From assembly GCA_002279935.1 (NCBI GenBank), contig NCCZ01000009.1, positions 183,128 to 247,127 of the forward strand: a stretch of 64,000 bases of DNA. The letters run 5' to 3'. A program made the position numbers and the translations under genes. The notes beneath the pieces are model-generated. The model was not told where the DNA came from. It searched no databases and was given only the letters and a program-made list of their open reading frames with translations. This stretch comes from Hyphomicrobium sp. 12-62-95. GTDB taxonomy: Bacteria > Pseudomonadota > Alphaproteobacteria > Rhizobiales > Hyphomicrobiaceae. Positions 25,333 to 34,918 of the stretch are shown one piece after another (the stretch's first letter is position 1; every line of letters begins with the position of its first letter).

Positions 25333-28278
25333 ATGGTGGAACTTGATGCGCAGGGCGGAGCGCTGGCGGACCGGCTCCGGCTGGGCCCGTTGGATGATGA
25401 GCAGCATCGCGGGCAGGCCGATATTGCGGAGCTGGCCGAAGAGTTGGCCGCCGATCCGGCATTGCGTGCTTTATCCGCCGCGCTCCGCGATTCGCGAGTG
25501 GCGCGCGCTCTAGCGGGGGTGATGGCAGGGTCGCCCTACCTCAAGGCGCTCATCCGGCGCGATCCGGCCCGATTGCAGCGCATTCTCAGCGCCGATCCTG
25601 CTGCGCACTTCGCCGATCTCTCCTCTCAGCTCTATCGCGATATGGCCGCGACCGCCGACATGGCAACCGCGATGCGGCTTGTGCGTGTGTACAAGTCGAA
25701 CGTGGCTTTGATGGTCGCGCTTGCGGATCTTGGTCAGGTCTGGCCCGTGATGACGGTGACCGAAACGCTGACTAGGTGCGCGGATGCGGCCGTGCAGTCG
25801 TCGGTTGATTTTCTGTTCCGGATGGCTGGCGCGCGCGGCGATATCGCGGTCGAGGCGGCGTGCGCGGGGGCTGATACGGGCTACATCGTGCTCGGAATGG
25901 GCAAGTATGGCGCGGGCGAACTCAACTACTCCAGCGATATCGATCTCATTGTTTTCTACGATCTGAGCCGGGCGCGTTTGAAAGCCGGTCTTGAGCCCTC
26001 GCCGTTTTTCGTGCGGATCACGCGCGATCTCGTACGGCTGCTCGATGAACGCACGGCGGACGGCTATGTGTTTCGGACCGATCTGAGGCTCCGGCCCGAT
26101 GCGGGGGCGACGCAGGTGGCGCTCTCAACCGATGCGGCCATGATCTACTACGAAAGCTTTGGACAGAATTGGGAACGTGCGGCGCTGATCAAGGCGCGTC
26201 CGGTGGCCGGCGACATTGAAGCGGGTGAGATGCTGTTGGCCGATCTGGCGCCGTTCGTGTGGCGGCGGTATCTCGACTATGCGGCGATTGCCGATGTGCA
26301 CGCGATGAAGCGGCAGATCCATTCGTTTCGCGGGTTCGGCAGCATCGGTGTTGCGGGACATAACGTGAAGCTCGGGCCTGGTGGTATCCGCGAGATTGAG
26401 TTTTTTGCGCAGACGCAGCAGCTGATTGCCGGGGGGCGGCAGAAGGATTTGCGAGTGCGGCGGACACTGGACGCGCTGTTGTGCTTGGAGGCGCGCAATT
26501 GGATCCGGCCGGAAGTGCGGGCGGATCTGTCGGCGGCTTATCTGGAATTGCGGCGCATCGAACACCGGGTGCAGATGGTGGCCGATGAGCAGACGCATGA
26601 ATTGCCATCCGATCAGGCGGCGCTGGCAAGGTTCGCGCGGTTTACGGGCTTTCAATCGACAACGGACTTTGCGCGGCACTACACGGCGACACTTGAGGGC
26701 GTGCAAAAGCACTATCAAGAACTGTTCGAGAATGCGCCGGAGTTGACGGGCGACGGCGCGAACATGGTGTTTGCAGGTGAAAAGGATGATCCTGAGACCG
26801 TCGCGCAGTTGAAGAAAATGGGCTTCACGCAGCCGTCAGAGGTGTTGGCCACCGTGCGTGGGTGGCATCATGGACGCTATCCGGCGGTGCGGTCGCCGCG
26901 GGCGCGAGAATTGTTGACGGAAGTGCAGGTGTCGCTGGTCACGGCGCTGGCGGAGACGGCCGATCCTGATCGGGCATTCGCTGGATTTGACCGCTTTCTG
27001 GCGGCGCTGCCGGGTAGTGTGCAGCTGTTTTCGCTGTTGAAGGCCAACCCGGGCCTGTTGCGGCTCGTGGCTGACATCATGGGGACGGCGCCGCGGCTGG
27101 CGCGCGTTTTGGCGAAGCGTCCGCGGCTGCTCGATGCCGTAATCGATCCCCGCGCGCTGGCGATGTTGCCGTCGGCAACGGAGATCGATGCGGCGATTAC
27201 GGCCGAGGTGGCGAATGCGCCCGATCAGCAGGATGTTCTCGATCGCACGCGCGTGGTTGGCAGCGAACAATCGTTCCTCATCGGAGTGCGGGTTCTGTCG
27301 GGCAGCATCAATGCCAGTCAGGCCGGCGAGGCGTATGCACTATTGGCCGACCGGTTGATCGCAGCACTTCATTGCGTGGTGGCCGGGGACCTGGAACGGG
27401 CGCATGGTCTTGTGCCGGGTGGCGCAGCTGCTGTCATTGCGATGGGGAAGCTCGGTGGGCGCGAGATGACGGCGACGTCCGATCTCGACCTCATCGTGGT
27501 CTATGATTTCGACGAGAACGCTAGTCAGTCCGAAGGCGAACGGCCCTTAGCACCCAGCCAGTACTATGCGCGCTTTACGCAGCGGCTCGTGACGGCGCTC
27601 ACCGCCCCGACGGCGGAGGGAACGCTCTATGAGGTCGATTTGCGGCTCAGGCCATCGGGTCAGAAGGGGCCGGTTGCGACGCAGTTGTCGGGCTTTGTTG
27701 ATTACCAGATCCGGGAGGCGTGGACCTGGGAGCATCTGGCGCTGACGCGGGCGCGGGTGGTCAGCGCCGAGCCGGAGCTGACGGCGAAGGTCGAGGCGGC
27801 CATTCACGCGACGCTGGTCCATGCGCGCGACCGGGCGAAGATTGCGGCCGATGTGCGCGAGATGCGGGCGCGGATCGTTGCGGACAAGGGCACGGACAAC
27901 ATCTGGAATTTAAAGCAGGTGCGCGGCGGGCTCGTCGATCTGGAGTTTATCGCCCAGTACTTGCAATTGGTCAGCGCGTCGGCACATCCCGAGGTGCTGG
28001 ATCAGAACACGTGCGTTGCGTTCCAGAAGCTTGGCGATGCGGGGTGTCTCGACGCGGGGGATGCGGAGGCGCTGATCGCGTCGACGCGGTTGATCCACGA
28101 CCTGACGCAGGTTTTGCGGTTGTGTCAGGACGGGACTTTCGATCCGGCAGTGGCGCCGAAGGGACTTAAAGAGCTGGCCGCGCGGGCCGGGGACTGCCCG
28201 TCGTTCGAGGCTTTGGAATTGAAACTCAAGGATATTTTGGCCGAGAACCATGCCCGGTTCGAGCGGTTGGTAGTGTGA
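25333..28278 (+). CDS. glnE: Bifunctional glutamine synthetase adenylyltransferase/adenylyl-removing enzyme GlnE
   Basis: A 981-residue cytoplasmic enzyme that adenylylates and deadenylylates glutamine synthetase in response to PII and glutamine. It has two nucleotidyltransferase domains. The N-terminal (deadenylylating) one carries GMGKYGAGELNYSSDIDLIV at about 190-210. The C-terminal (adenylylating) one carries AMGKLGGREMTATSDLDLIV at about 700-720. Each keeps the G-x-GK...DxD catalytic pattern, and a GlnE helical domain follows each. Length is normal. It lies immediately after a two-component pair, as is usual in Rhizobiales. The ATG at 25333 is preceded by AGGGGAGA. Confidence 0.97.
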   Translation: MVELDAQGGALADRLRLGPLDDEQHRGQADIAELAEELAADPALRALSAALRDSRVARALAGVMAGSPYLKALIRRDPARLQRILSADPAAHFADLSSQLYRDMAATADMATAMRLVRVYKSNVALMVALADLGQVWPVMTVTETLTRCADAAVQSSVDFLFRMAGARGDIAVEAACAGADTGYIVLGMGKYGAGELNYSSDIDLIVFYDLSRARLKAGLEPSPFFVRITRDLVRLLDERTADGYVFRTDLRLRPDAGATQVALSTDAAMIYYESFGQNWERAALIKARPVAGDIEAGEMLLADLAPFVWRRYLDYAAIADVHAMKRQIHSFRGFGSIGVAGHNVKLGPGGIREIEFFAQTQQLIAGGRQKDLRVRRTLDALLCLEARNWIRPEVRADLSAAYLELRRIEHRVQMVADEQTHELPSDQAALARFARFTGFQSTTDFARHYTATLEGVQKHYQELFENAPELTGDGANMVFAGEKDDPETVAQLKKMGFTQPSEVLATVRGWHHGRYPAVRSPRARELLTEVQVSLVTALAETADPDRAFAGFDRFLAALPGSVQLFSLLKANPGLLRLVADIMGTAPRLARVLAKRPRLLDAVIDPRALAMLPSATEIDAAITAEVANAPDQQDVLDRTRVVGSEQSFLIGVRVLSGSINASQAGEAYALLADRLIAALHCVVAGDLERAHGLVPGGAAAVIAMGKLGGREMTATSDLDLIVVYDFDENASQSEGERPLAPSQYYARFTQRLVTALTAPTAEGTLYEVDLRLRPSGQKGPVATQLSGFVDYQIREAWTWEHLALTRARVVSAEPELTAKVEAAIHATLVHARDRAKIAADVREMRARIVADKGTDNIWNLKQVRGGLVDLEFIAQYLQLVSASAHPEVLDQNTCVAFQKLGDAGCLDAGDAEALIASTRLIHDLTQVLRLCQDGTFDPAVAPKGLKELAARAGDCPSFEALELKLKDILAENHARFERLVV

Positions 28279-28382
28279 TCGGTTGAAAAATTCGACCGGT
28301 TGCGACGGGAAAGTTCAGTTCCTCCGTTGAAGCCATTGAAAACGGGGCGCTGGGCTCCGTTGTCAGCCGGCGGAGGACGGGT

Positions 28383-29066
28383 ATGGGTAAGGCGGCAGGC
28401 ATTTTAATTGCGGGGCTTCTAGCAGCGGGTGGGGCGGCTGGTGCGCTGGCAGCGGTCGGGGATCAAGACGGCAAGCTGGGCGCGAACGCTCAACAGCAGC
28501 GTGGTCCGGCGGGATTGAAGCGGTTTGATGCCAATGGCGATCAAGCCGTGACGGTTGAGGAATTTTTGAAGCGGCGCGTCGACGGCTTCACGAAGCGCGA
28601 CAAAAACGGTGATGGGACCTTGGATGGGGCCGAATTGGGCCAGGCGCCGCTTGGCTTTCGGCAGCAGCGTCAGGAGCGGCGTGTTGAGCGCCTTCTTGTT
28701 CGGCTTGATGCGAATTCAGATGGCAAGTTGACCAAGCAGGAATTCGATGCCGAACCCGTTCGCGCTGATGGCCGCGGGGCAGCTCGCGCGGAGGAGCGCC
28801 GGCAGTTGATGTTCCAATTCTTTGATCGCAACGGCGATGGCGCGGTGGACAAGGCCGAGTTCGACGCCGGACGGGCGGAGGAGGCCGAGTTCAAAAAGCG
28901 CCGGCGGATGCATGCGCTGGATAGGGATGGCGATGGCAAGGTGACGTTGGAGGAGTTTACAGCCGATGCGCGCTTCCGCTTCCTGCGCCTCGATCTTGAC
29001 CGGGATGGCCGCATTACCGCTGCCGACTTGCCGCCGGTGGAGCGGCAGCGATGGTCGCAGCGCTGA
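28383..29066 (+). CDS. Exported EF-hand calcium-binding protein
   Basis: A 227-residue protein with an N-terminal signal peptide (~1-25) and about six EF-hand loops. Examples are DANGDQAVTVEE, DKNGDGTLDGAE, DANSDGKLTKQE, DRNGDGAVDKAE, DRDGDGKVTLEE and DLDRDGRITAAD. A periplasmic calcium sensor or buffer is inferred. It lies directly before an ECF sigma factor, an anti-sigma-like protein and a metal-sensor-like protein, and the small gap suggests one transcription unit. Confidence 0.85.
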   Translation: MGKAAGILIAGLLAAGGAAGALAAVGDQDGKLGANAQQQRGPAGLKRFDANGDQAVTVEEFLKRRVDGFTKRDKNGDGTLDGAELGQAPLGFRQQRQERRVERLLVRLDANSDGKLTKQEFDAEPVRADGRGAARAEERRQLMFQFFDRNGDGAVDKAEFDAGRAEEAEFKKRRRMHALDRDGDGKVTLEEFTADARFRFLRLDLDRDGRITAADLPPVERQRWSQR

Positions 29067-29169
29067 TGGGGTGGAGGTGTTTGCCGAGGTGAAGGCTGGC
29101 GTCAGCCCCCGGAAGAATGCAAGACTTGAGCAGTCTTCATCGGGCGGCGGGCATAGGCCGGAGATCGTA

Positions 29170-29793
29170 GTGGCAGCAGGGGACGCGACGCCGGGTCGGC
29201 AGCCCGGCACCGGATGGCGGGGCGCGGATCGGGAGGATGAAGCCCTCCTGATGCGCGTCGTCACGCGTGATCCGGCGGCGTTCCGGCTGATCGTCGACCG
29301 GCATATGCCGCGGCTGATTCTGCTGGCGCGGCGTCTGTTGCGGGATGAGGCCGAGGCGGAAGACGTAGCGCAGGAAGCTTTGCTGCGGCTGTGGCGGCAG
29401 GGGCAGGGTTTGGATGTGGGACCGGCGGGCGTGGGTCCGTGGTTGAAGCGCGTCGTGTCGAACCTGGCGATCGACAAGCTGCGGGTGCGCGGCCGTTTCG
29501 ATGTCACGGACGAACCGCCAGAGCAGCCGCAGGCGGCCAGTCAATTGCGCGGGCTTGAACAGCGCGAATTGGCCGACCGCGTTGAGGACGCGTTACGGCA
29601 ATTGCCGGACCGGCAGCGGCTGGCTTTGACAATGTTTCACTACGAAGGCCTCAGCATGCAGGAGGTCGGCGGACTGATGGGGGTCTCGGCGGAAGCGGTG
29701 GAATCGCTGCTCGCCCGGGCCCGGCGGAGTTTGAAGGTGGCACTTGCGGCCGAGTGGCAGGCGCTGCGCAGCGACGCTAACCCCGACGAATGA
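29170..29793 (+). CDS. ECF-type RNA polymerase sigma factor
   Basis: About 207 residues from a GTG at 29170, which has GGAG six bases upstream. Region 2 (DPAAFRLIVDRHMPRLILLA, then DEAEAEDVAQEALLRLW) and region 4 (ALRQLPDRQRLALTMFHYEG, then SMQEVGGLMGVS) are clear. Other in-frame GTGs at 29071, 29077 and 29089 could extend the N-terminus, so the start is uncertain. Its stop overlaps the start of the next gene (ATGA), indicating co-translation with its probable anti-sigma factor. Confidence 0.87.
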   Translation: MAAGDATPGRQPGTGWRGADREDEALLMRVVTRDPAAFRLIVDRHMPRLILLARRLLRDEAEAEDVAQEALLRLWRQGQGLDVGPAGVGPWLKRVVSNLAIDKLRVRGRFDVTDEPPEQPQAASQLRGLEQRELADRVEDALRQLPDRQRLALTMFHYEGLSMQEVGGLMGVSAEAVESLLARARRSLKVALAAEWQALRSDANPDE

Positions 29794-30374
29794 CAAAGAT
29801 GATGGACGCCAGAACGGCGGCATGGACGAAGAAGACGAGGACAGGGACGATGACGACGGCAGATCACATGCACAGGCTTCGCACCGTGTTGGACGCCTAT
29901 GGGGCGGATCCGGCACGCTGGCCCGCTGCTGACCGGACGGTGCTCGAACCTTTTGTGGCGCAGAGCGCCGAGGCACGGGCGCTCATGGCGGCGGAGGCTC
30001 AGTTCGACGGCGTGCTCTCCCAAGTTGCCCGAACCGTACCGGCGGCCACGGCCGATCGTGCGCGTGCGGCACTGTTTGCGAAGCTGGACGGCGAACTGGA
30101 AGCGGCAGCGGCCGCCCCCGGCGTGGTCGTGCCATTCGCCCGCAAAACTGTGCGGCCTCCGGCTGTAGCGGACACACGAGGCTTCTGGAAGGAAGCATCG
30201 GTGATGGCGGCTTCGCTGCTGGTTGGTTTCTTTACGGTCTCGCAGGGCCTCCTGGAGGGAAGTGGCTTCGATCCGGTGCAGTTGACGGTCAGCAGCGTTG
30301 ACGATGCCGATGATGTGAGTGCCATCGCGCTGGGCCATGCAGATGCAGAACCTTCCGAGGAGGACCTGCTTTGA
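29790..30374 (+). CDS. Anti-sigma-factor-like membrane protein
   Basis: A 194-residue protein. A cytoplasmic N-terminal helical region (LRTVLDAYGADPARWPAADR, a pattern common in short anti-sigma-type proteins) is followed by one transmembrane helix near residue 145-160 (SVMAASLLVGFFTVSQGLL) and a short acidic C-terminus. The fused arrangement with an ECF sigma gene (ATGA overlap) supports an anti-sigma role. That role is inference from position; there is no clear zinc-binding ZAS motif. Confidence 0.65.
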   Translation: MTKMMDARTAAWTKKTRTGTMTTADHMHRLRTVLDAYGADPARWPAADRTVLEPFVAQSAEARALMAAEAQFDGVLSQVARTVPAATADRARAALFAKLDGELEAAAAAPGVVVPFARKTVRPPAVADTRGFWKEASVMAASLLVGFFTVSQGLLEGSGFDPVQLTVSSVDDADDVSAIALGHADAEPSEEDLL

Positions 30375-30916
30375 GCGATCTTTCCACGCCAACAAATCCG
30401 GCTGGCCCGGCGCGGAAATGGCGCTGGCTGCTGTTGATTTCGGTCGCGTTGAATCTTGTCTTCGTCGGGGGGCTCGCCGCGTTGTGGTGGAAGGGCCCGC
30501 CTGGGCCATGGCGCGGGGGCGCGTCGCAAACGGCGTTCGGGTTGATGAAGTTTTCGCGCGAGTTGCCCGACGAGCGCCGGGACGCCGTGCGCCGGCATTT
30601 GAAAGAGGCGCGTCCGGTGCTCAAGGCGGCGCAGGTTGAATTGCGGCAGGCACGGGTTAAGGCAGCAGAGGTTCTAGGTTCGGCCTCCTATACACCTGAA
30701 GCCATGCGGGCGGCGCTCGATTCGGTGGCCGCCACCGACAACCGGCTGCGCTCCATGGGTACGGATGCGCTGATGAAGGCGATCGGTGAATTGACGGCGG
30801 ACGACCGGCAGAAACTGGCGGCGTCTTGGACGCGGCGGTTGGAGCGCGAGCAACGGCGCAAAGGCAAGCGCGATCGCGACGACGGGCCTGCGGATGGTGC
30901 TGCCGACGCGCCGTGA
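30371..30916 (+). CDS. Periplasmic heavy-metal-sensor-like protein
   Basis: A 181-residue protein with one N-terminal membrane anchor (WRWLLLISVALNLVFVGGLA) and a helical periplasmic domain (LPDERRDAVRRHLKEARPVL, then RQARVKAAEVLG) of the CnrX/CpxP-like 'periplasmic heavy metal sensor' type. It ends in a very charged tail. It starts at a TTG overlapping the stop of the anti-sigma-like gene (TTGA). With the two preceding genes it makes a sigma/anti-sigma/sensor set like CnrH/CnrY/CnrX; the inducing signal is not known. Confidence 0.78.
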   Translation: MSDLSTPTNPAGPARKWRWLLLISVALNLVFVGGLAALWWKGPPGPWRGGASQTAFGLMKFSRELPDERRDAVRRHLKEARPVLKAAQVELRQARVKAAEVLGSASYTPEAMRAALDSVAATDNRLRSMGTDALMKAIGELTADDRQKLAASWTRRLEREQRRKGKRDRDDGPADGAADAP

Positions 30917-30940
30917 GGTGGTCTGTGAGGCGATTGTGAC

Positions 30941-31978
30941 TTAGGCGATCGTGAAAAAGTCGGGTTGGGCCGGCCGGTCGAAAATTGTTGTCACTTGCCA
31001 GCTGTCGTGGTCATCGGTTTCGATGAGGCCTGAGCCTTGCTGTTCGAGCAGAACGCGGGCGATGCAAACGGTCAGCGGGGCTTGACCTTCATCGGCGCGG
31101 GGTTGGGCCTTCTCGACCCGGATGGTGAGCGCCACGGTTTCTGCGTCTTCCGCCACGTCAATCGTGATGGTCCCAGAGCGCCGCGTGCGTTCGGCTGCTT
31201 CGGCCAATAGATTGATCAAGATCTGGCGGATGGGACGTGCTTCGCCCGTAATGTCGAGGCCGGAGAGGGCCGGCAGGTTCACGGTGAGGCCACGGGTCGT
31301 GATCTCTGGTGCATGGAAATCGGCGGCGTCGCGCAGGAGTTCTGAAAGGCAAAGCGTGCGAGCGGTATCAGTGGCGTTAGTCTTGGCGAGTGACGATGTG
31401 AGCGCCAAGGTGTCTTCGGTGCATTTGAGAAGCGAGCGGCTGCATTCGCGAATGTGACGGGTGTAGTCGCGATAGCGGTCGTGGCCGAGGGGTCCGAACA
31501 GTTCGGCGCCCATGAGGTCGGAGAAGCCGATTACGGCGTTGAGCGGCGTGCGCAGTTCGTGGCTCATGCGGGCGGTCAGTTCAGCCCAGAGCTGGCTGCG
31601 CATTTCGGATTCATGGCGGGCGCGGCTGGCGGCATCTGCGACTTCGACGAGGCGCTGCGATTGGCGTTCCAGATCGAAGGTCCGCAGGTCGGCGGCGGGC
31701 TGCGCCGCCTCCGTCGCGGTGTGTTGTGCCCGGTTTAGAGCCAAGACGACGAGGGTTAGTCCCGTCAGCGTCAGGAAGATCGGCAAGGGCGGGCTCGTCG
31801 GGCCGATCACGGCGGCGGCGATTGCCGTCAAATGGAGCGCTGCTGCCAATTGCAGCCAGCGGTCGGAGGCGATGGCCTCCTTGATCGACGTCTGATTCAG
31901 CCACGTGCCCAGCACGGTCAGCGACGCCTGCGCGGACGCAGACTGCTCCCGTGGATGGGCGGACCCGATCCGCGCCAT
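30941..31978 (-). CDS. Histidine-kinase-like membrane protein with degenerate ATPase domain
   Basis: About 345 residues from the ATG at 31978, which is preceded by AGGGGGA; a TTG at 31996 is the longer alternative. Two transmembrane helices (~40-60 and 66-82) lead to a good HisKA region (SHELRTPLNAVIGFSDLM, phospho-His near residue 140). The following ATPase region is eroded. The N-box reads INLLAEAAERT, with Glu where the Mg-ATP-binding Asn should be, and no DxGxG (G1) or GxGLG (G2) box is present. It may be a phospho-acceptor or scaffold rather than an active kinase. It lies downstream of pepN on the same strand. Confidence 0.75.
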   Translation of the reverse strand: MARIGSAHPREQSASAQASLTVLGTWLNQTSIKEAIASDRWLQLAAALHLTAIAAAVIGPTSPPLPIFLTLTGLTLVVLALNRAQHTATEAAQPAADLRTFDLERQSQRLVEVADAASRARHESEMRSQLWAELTARMSHELRTPLNAVIGFSDLMGAELFGPLGHDRYRDYTRHIRECSRSLLKCTEDTLALTSSLAKTNATDTARTLCLSELLRDAADFHAPEITTRGLTVNLPALSGLDITGEARPIRQILINLLAEAAERTRRSGTITIDVAEDAETVALTIRVEKAQPRADEGQAPLTVCIARVLLEQQGSGLIETDDHDSWQVTTIFDRPAQPDFFTIA

Positions 31979-32123
31979 CCTATCCCCCTCGCCCAATGTC
32001 TTTCAGTTCTGCCCAGTGCTTTCAGCCGGTACTCACGACTGATTCGCTTGGATCAAATTCACTGATTCGCGACTCGCATGTCGAGGGAGATTAAATCGGG
32101 TCAAGGCCTTGGATTCGTTATAT

Positions 32124-34775
32124 TCAACTATCGAGCATTTTGGTCACGATCTCGAAGACGTCGCGGGAAATCGTCTCGGATTTGGCGACCTTTTGAAGGG
32201 CCTTGCGGGCGTGTGCGCGTCGGCTGGGTTCCAGGGATTTCCACGACCTGAAGCAGCCTAACATGCGGGCGGCGATCTGGGGATTGAGTGCATCGATTTT
32301 AAGAACTTCGCCGGCGACGAACTGGTAGCCGGCGCCATCGGCGCGGTTGAACTGGAGTGGGTTCTGGAGGGCGAAGTTGCCGATGAGCGCGCGCACCTTG
32401 TTGGGCATGGCGTAGCTGAAGAGCGGATGGCTCGTCAGGTCGCGGACACGGTCGAGGGCATCGGGCAGCGCGGATTGCGCCTGGGCGGCAAACCAGGTGT
32501 CGATGACGAGGTGATCCGACTTCCATCGGTCGTGGAAGGCGTCGAATGCATCGGCGCGTTCGGGGATATCGAGGCTGGAGATGACGACAAGGGCGTGGGC
32601 CTGGTCGGTCATGGAGGCCGCTTTGCGGAAGTGGTCCCAGACGCGTTTGAGGTCACGGGGTTCGCCGCGGGCGGCGAGCAGGGTGAGGACCGCGTTGCGC
32701 AGTGCGCGTTTGCCGGCGCTGCGGGCATCGGGCGAGAAAGCGCCGCGCGGGGCTGTGGACGCGTAAATCGCTTCGAGGTCGTCGCCCAGTGTGGTGGCAA
32801 CAAGTCTGGACAGGTGCGTGTGGGCGCGATGGATCAGTTCGGGATCGACGTTGCGGCCGATCTCGCGAGCAATATCGTTCTGGCCCGGCAGGCGCAGGAG
32901 TTCGGCCCGGTATGCGGGGTTCAGGTCGCGGCCGGCGATGGCAAGGCCCAGGGCCTTGGCGAAGTTGGCACCTCGCGTGGCGCGCTTGCCTTCCTTTAAG
33001 AGGGCGACGTTGGCGATGAGGGTGCGCGTCGCATAGGCGTTGGCCGACTGCCAGCGATTGAACAGATCGACATCGCGGGCGATCAGAAATTCGAGGTCGC
33101 GGTCGGAAATGTCGAGGGTAAGGCGGACGGGTGCGGAAAAGCCCTGCAGCAGCGATGGCACAGGGCGGGAGGGCACATCCGTGAAGTGAAACGTTTCCGT
33201 GCGCTCGGTGATTTCGATGATGCCGTTTTCGACCGGTTCTCCGCTGTCGAGTTTGAGTTCGATGGGTTGGCCGTTGGCGCCCAGGAGCGAGAGGCGCAGG
33301 GGAATATGCAGCGGCTGCTTCTTTGGCTGACCAGCCGTGGGGCGCTGCATCTGTTCGACTTTGAGCGCGGCGGTCTTTGAGGCGCGATCCCAGGTCAGCG
33401 ATGTCACGAGTTCGGGCGTGCCCGACTGGAGATACCAGAGCTTGAACTGGGCGAGGTCGCGGCCGGAGGCCTCTTCGAAGCACGCCAGGAAATCTTCGAT
33501 GGTGGCCGCGTCGCCATCGTGGCGCGCGAAATAGAGGTCCATACCGGCGCGGAAGCCGTCCTTGCCGAGCAGCGTCTCGATCATGCGCACGAGTTCGGCG
33601 CCTTTCTCGTAAACGGTCGGCGTATAGAAGTTGTTGATCTCGATGTAGGTGTCGGGGCGCACGGGATGCGATAGGGGGCCGTTGTCCTCGGGGAATTGGG
33701 TCGCCTTCAATTGGCGCACGTCGTGGATGCGTTGGACGGTCGGGTCGCGCTCGTCGGAGGAGAACTCCTGGTCGCGATAAACCGTCAGGCCTTCCTTCAG
33801 GCAGAGTTGGAACCAGTCGCGGCAGGTGATGCGGTTGCCGGTCCAGTTGTGGAAGTATTCGTGGGCGACGACGCTTTCGATGGCCTCGAACATGGCGTCC
33901 GTTGCGGTCTCGGGGGAGGCCAGGATCAGACGATCGTTGAAGATATTGAGACCTTTGTTCTCCATCGCGCCCATGTTGAAATCTGATACGGCGACGATAT
34001 TGAACACATCGAGGTCGTATTCGCGGCCAAAGCGCTTCTCATCCCAGTTCATCGAGCGTTTGAGCGCATCCATCGCCCATTCGGCGCGGGCTTCCTTGCC
34101 GTGCTCGACGTAGATGGCGAGATCGACTTTGCGGCCGGACATGGTCTTGAAGGGCGACCGGATGTGCGCTAGGTCGCCGCCGACGAGGGCGAAGAGGTAG
34201 CAGGGCTTGGGGTGGGGATCGTGCCAAACGGCGAAGTGGCGTTTGCCGCGCTCGAGTTTGCCACTTTCAATGGGATTGCCATTGCCGAGAAGGACGGGGG
34301 CGAGCGCAGTGTCGGCTTCGATGCGGGTGGTATAGACCGAAAGAACATCAGGGCGGTCGAGGAAGAAGGTGATGCGGCGGAAGCCTTGCGCTTCGCACTG
34401 GGTGCAGAAGACGCCGCGCGACCGGTAGAGCCCTTGCAGGGCGGTGTTGGCTTCCGGGTTAATCGTGACCACTGTTTCGAGCGTGAAGGGCTCTGATGGC
34501 ACCTTTGTCATGGTCAGGTGCGTGGCCGATAGACGGTAGTGCGCTGGGTCTAGAGCTTTGCCGTCGAGTTTGATGCGCTCAAGCTTCAACTGCTCGCCGT
34601 CGAGTTTTAAAGCGCCCGGCTTGCCCTTATGAGCGGGATTGGGCCGGATCGCGAGCGTTGAGCGGACCTTCGTCGCCGTTGGATGAAGGGCGAACTCCAA
34701 ATCGACCGTGTCGATGAGGTAGGCCGACGGGCGATAGTCTTCGAGGCGGATTGGGCGGGGCGTGTCGGTTTTCAT
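32124..34775 (-). CDS. pepN: Aminopeptidase N (M1 family)
   Basis: An 883-residue cytosolic zinc aminopeptidase that trims N-terminal residues from peptides. It has the exopeptidase motif GAMENKG (~268-274), then HEYFHNW with the zinc ligand Glu 18 residues on in CLKEGL (~302-325), and the long C-terminal DUF3458 helical domain typical of the E. coli PepN branch. The ATG at 34775 gives MKTDTPRPIRLEDYRPSAYL, matching the N-terminal distance in E. coli PepN; the frame is open to 34862. Confidence 0.95.
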   Translation of the reverse strand: MKTDTPRPIRLEDYRPSAYLIDTVDLEFALHPTATKVRSTLAIRPNPAHKGKPGALKLDGEQLKLERIKLDGKALDPAHYRLSATHLTMTKVPSEPFTLETVVTINPEANTALQGLYRSRGVFCTQCEAQGFRRITFFLDRPDVLSVYTTRIEADTALAPVLLGNGNPIESGKLERGKRHFAVWHDPHPKPCYLFALVGGDLAHIRSPFKTMSGRKVDLAIYVEHGKEARAEWAMDALKRSMNWDEKRFGREYDLDVFNIVAVSDFNMGAMENKGLNIFNDRLILASPETATDAMFEAIESVVAHEYFHNWTGNRITCRDWFQLCLKEGLTVYRDQEFSSDERDPTVQRIHDVRQLKATQFPEDNGPLSHPVRPDTYIEINNFYTPTVYEKGAELVRMIETLLGKDGFRAGMDLYFARHDGDAATIEDFLACFEEASGRDLAQFKLWYLQSGTPELVTSLTWDRASKTAALKVEQMQRPTAGQPKKQPLHIPLRLSLLGANGQPIELKLDSGEPVENGIIEITERTETFHFTDVPSRPVPSLLQGFSAPVRLTLDISDRDLEFLIARDVDLFNRWQSANAYATRTLIANVALLKEGKRATRGANFAKALGLAIAGRDLNPAYRAELLRLPGQNDIAREIGRNVDPELIHRAHTHLSRLVATTLGDDLEAIYASTAPRGAFSPDARSAGKRALRNAVLTLLAARGEPRDLKRVWDHFRKAASMTDQAHALVVISSLDIPERADAFDAFHDRWKSDHLVIDTWFAAQAQSALPDALDRVRDLTSHPLFSYAMPNKVRALIGNFALQNPLQFNRADGAGYQFVAGEVLKIDALNPQIAARMLGCFRSWKSLEPSRRAHARKALQKVAKSETISRDVFEIVTKMLDS

Positions 34776-34918
34776 GGATGTCTTAGGGGCTCGGCTCAGC
34801 GACAGATTCATCGGAGCGGCGACACTAGGGGGCAAAATTTGATCCGTCATCCCATAAGGCAAAAGGCTCGCGCGAAGGATGCGTTCCGCGATTCGCTTCA
34901 GGATGGGGTGCGGTTGCT

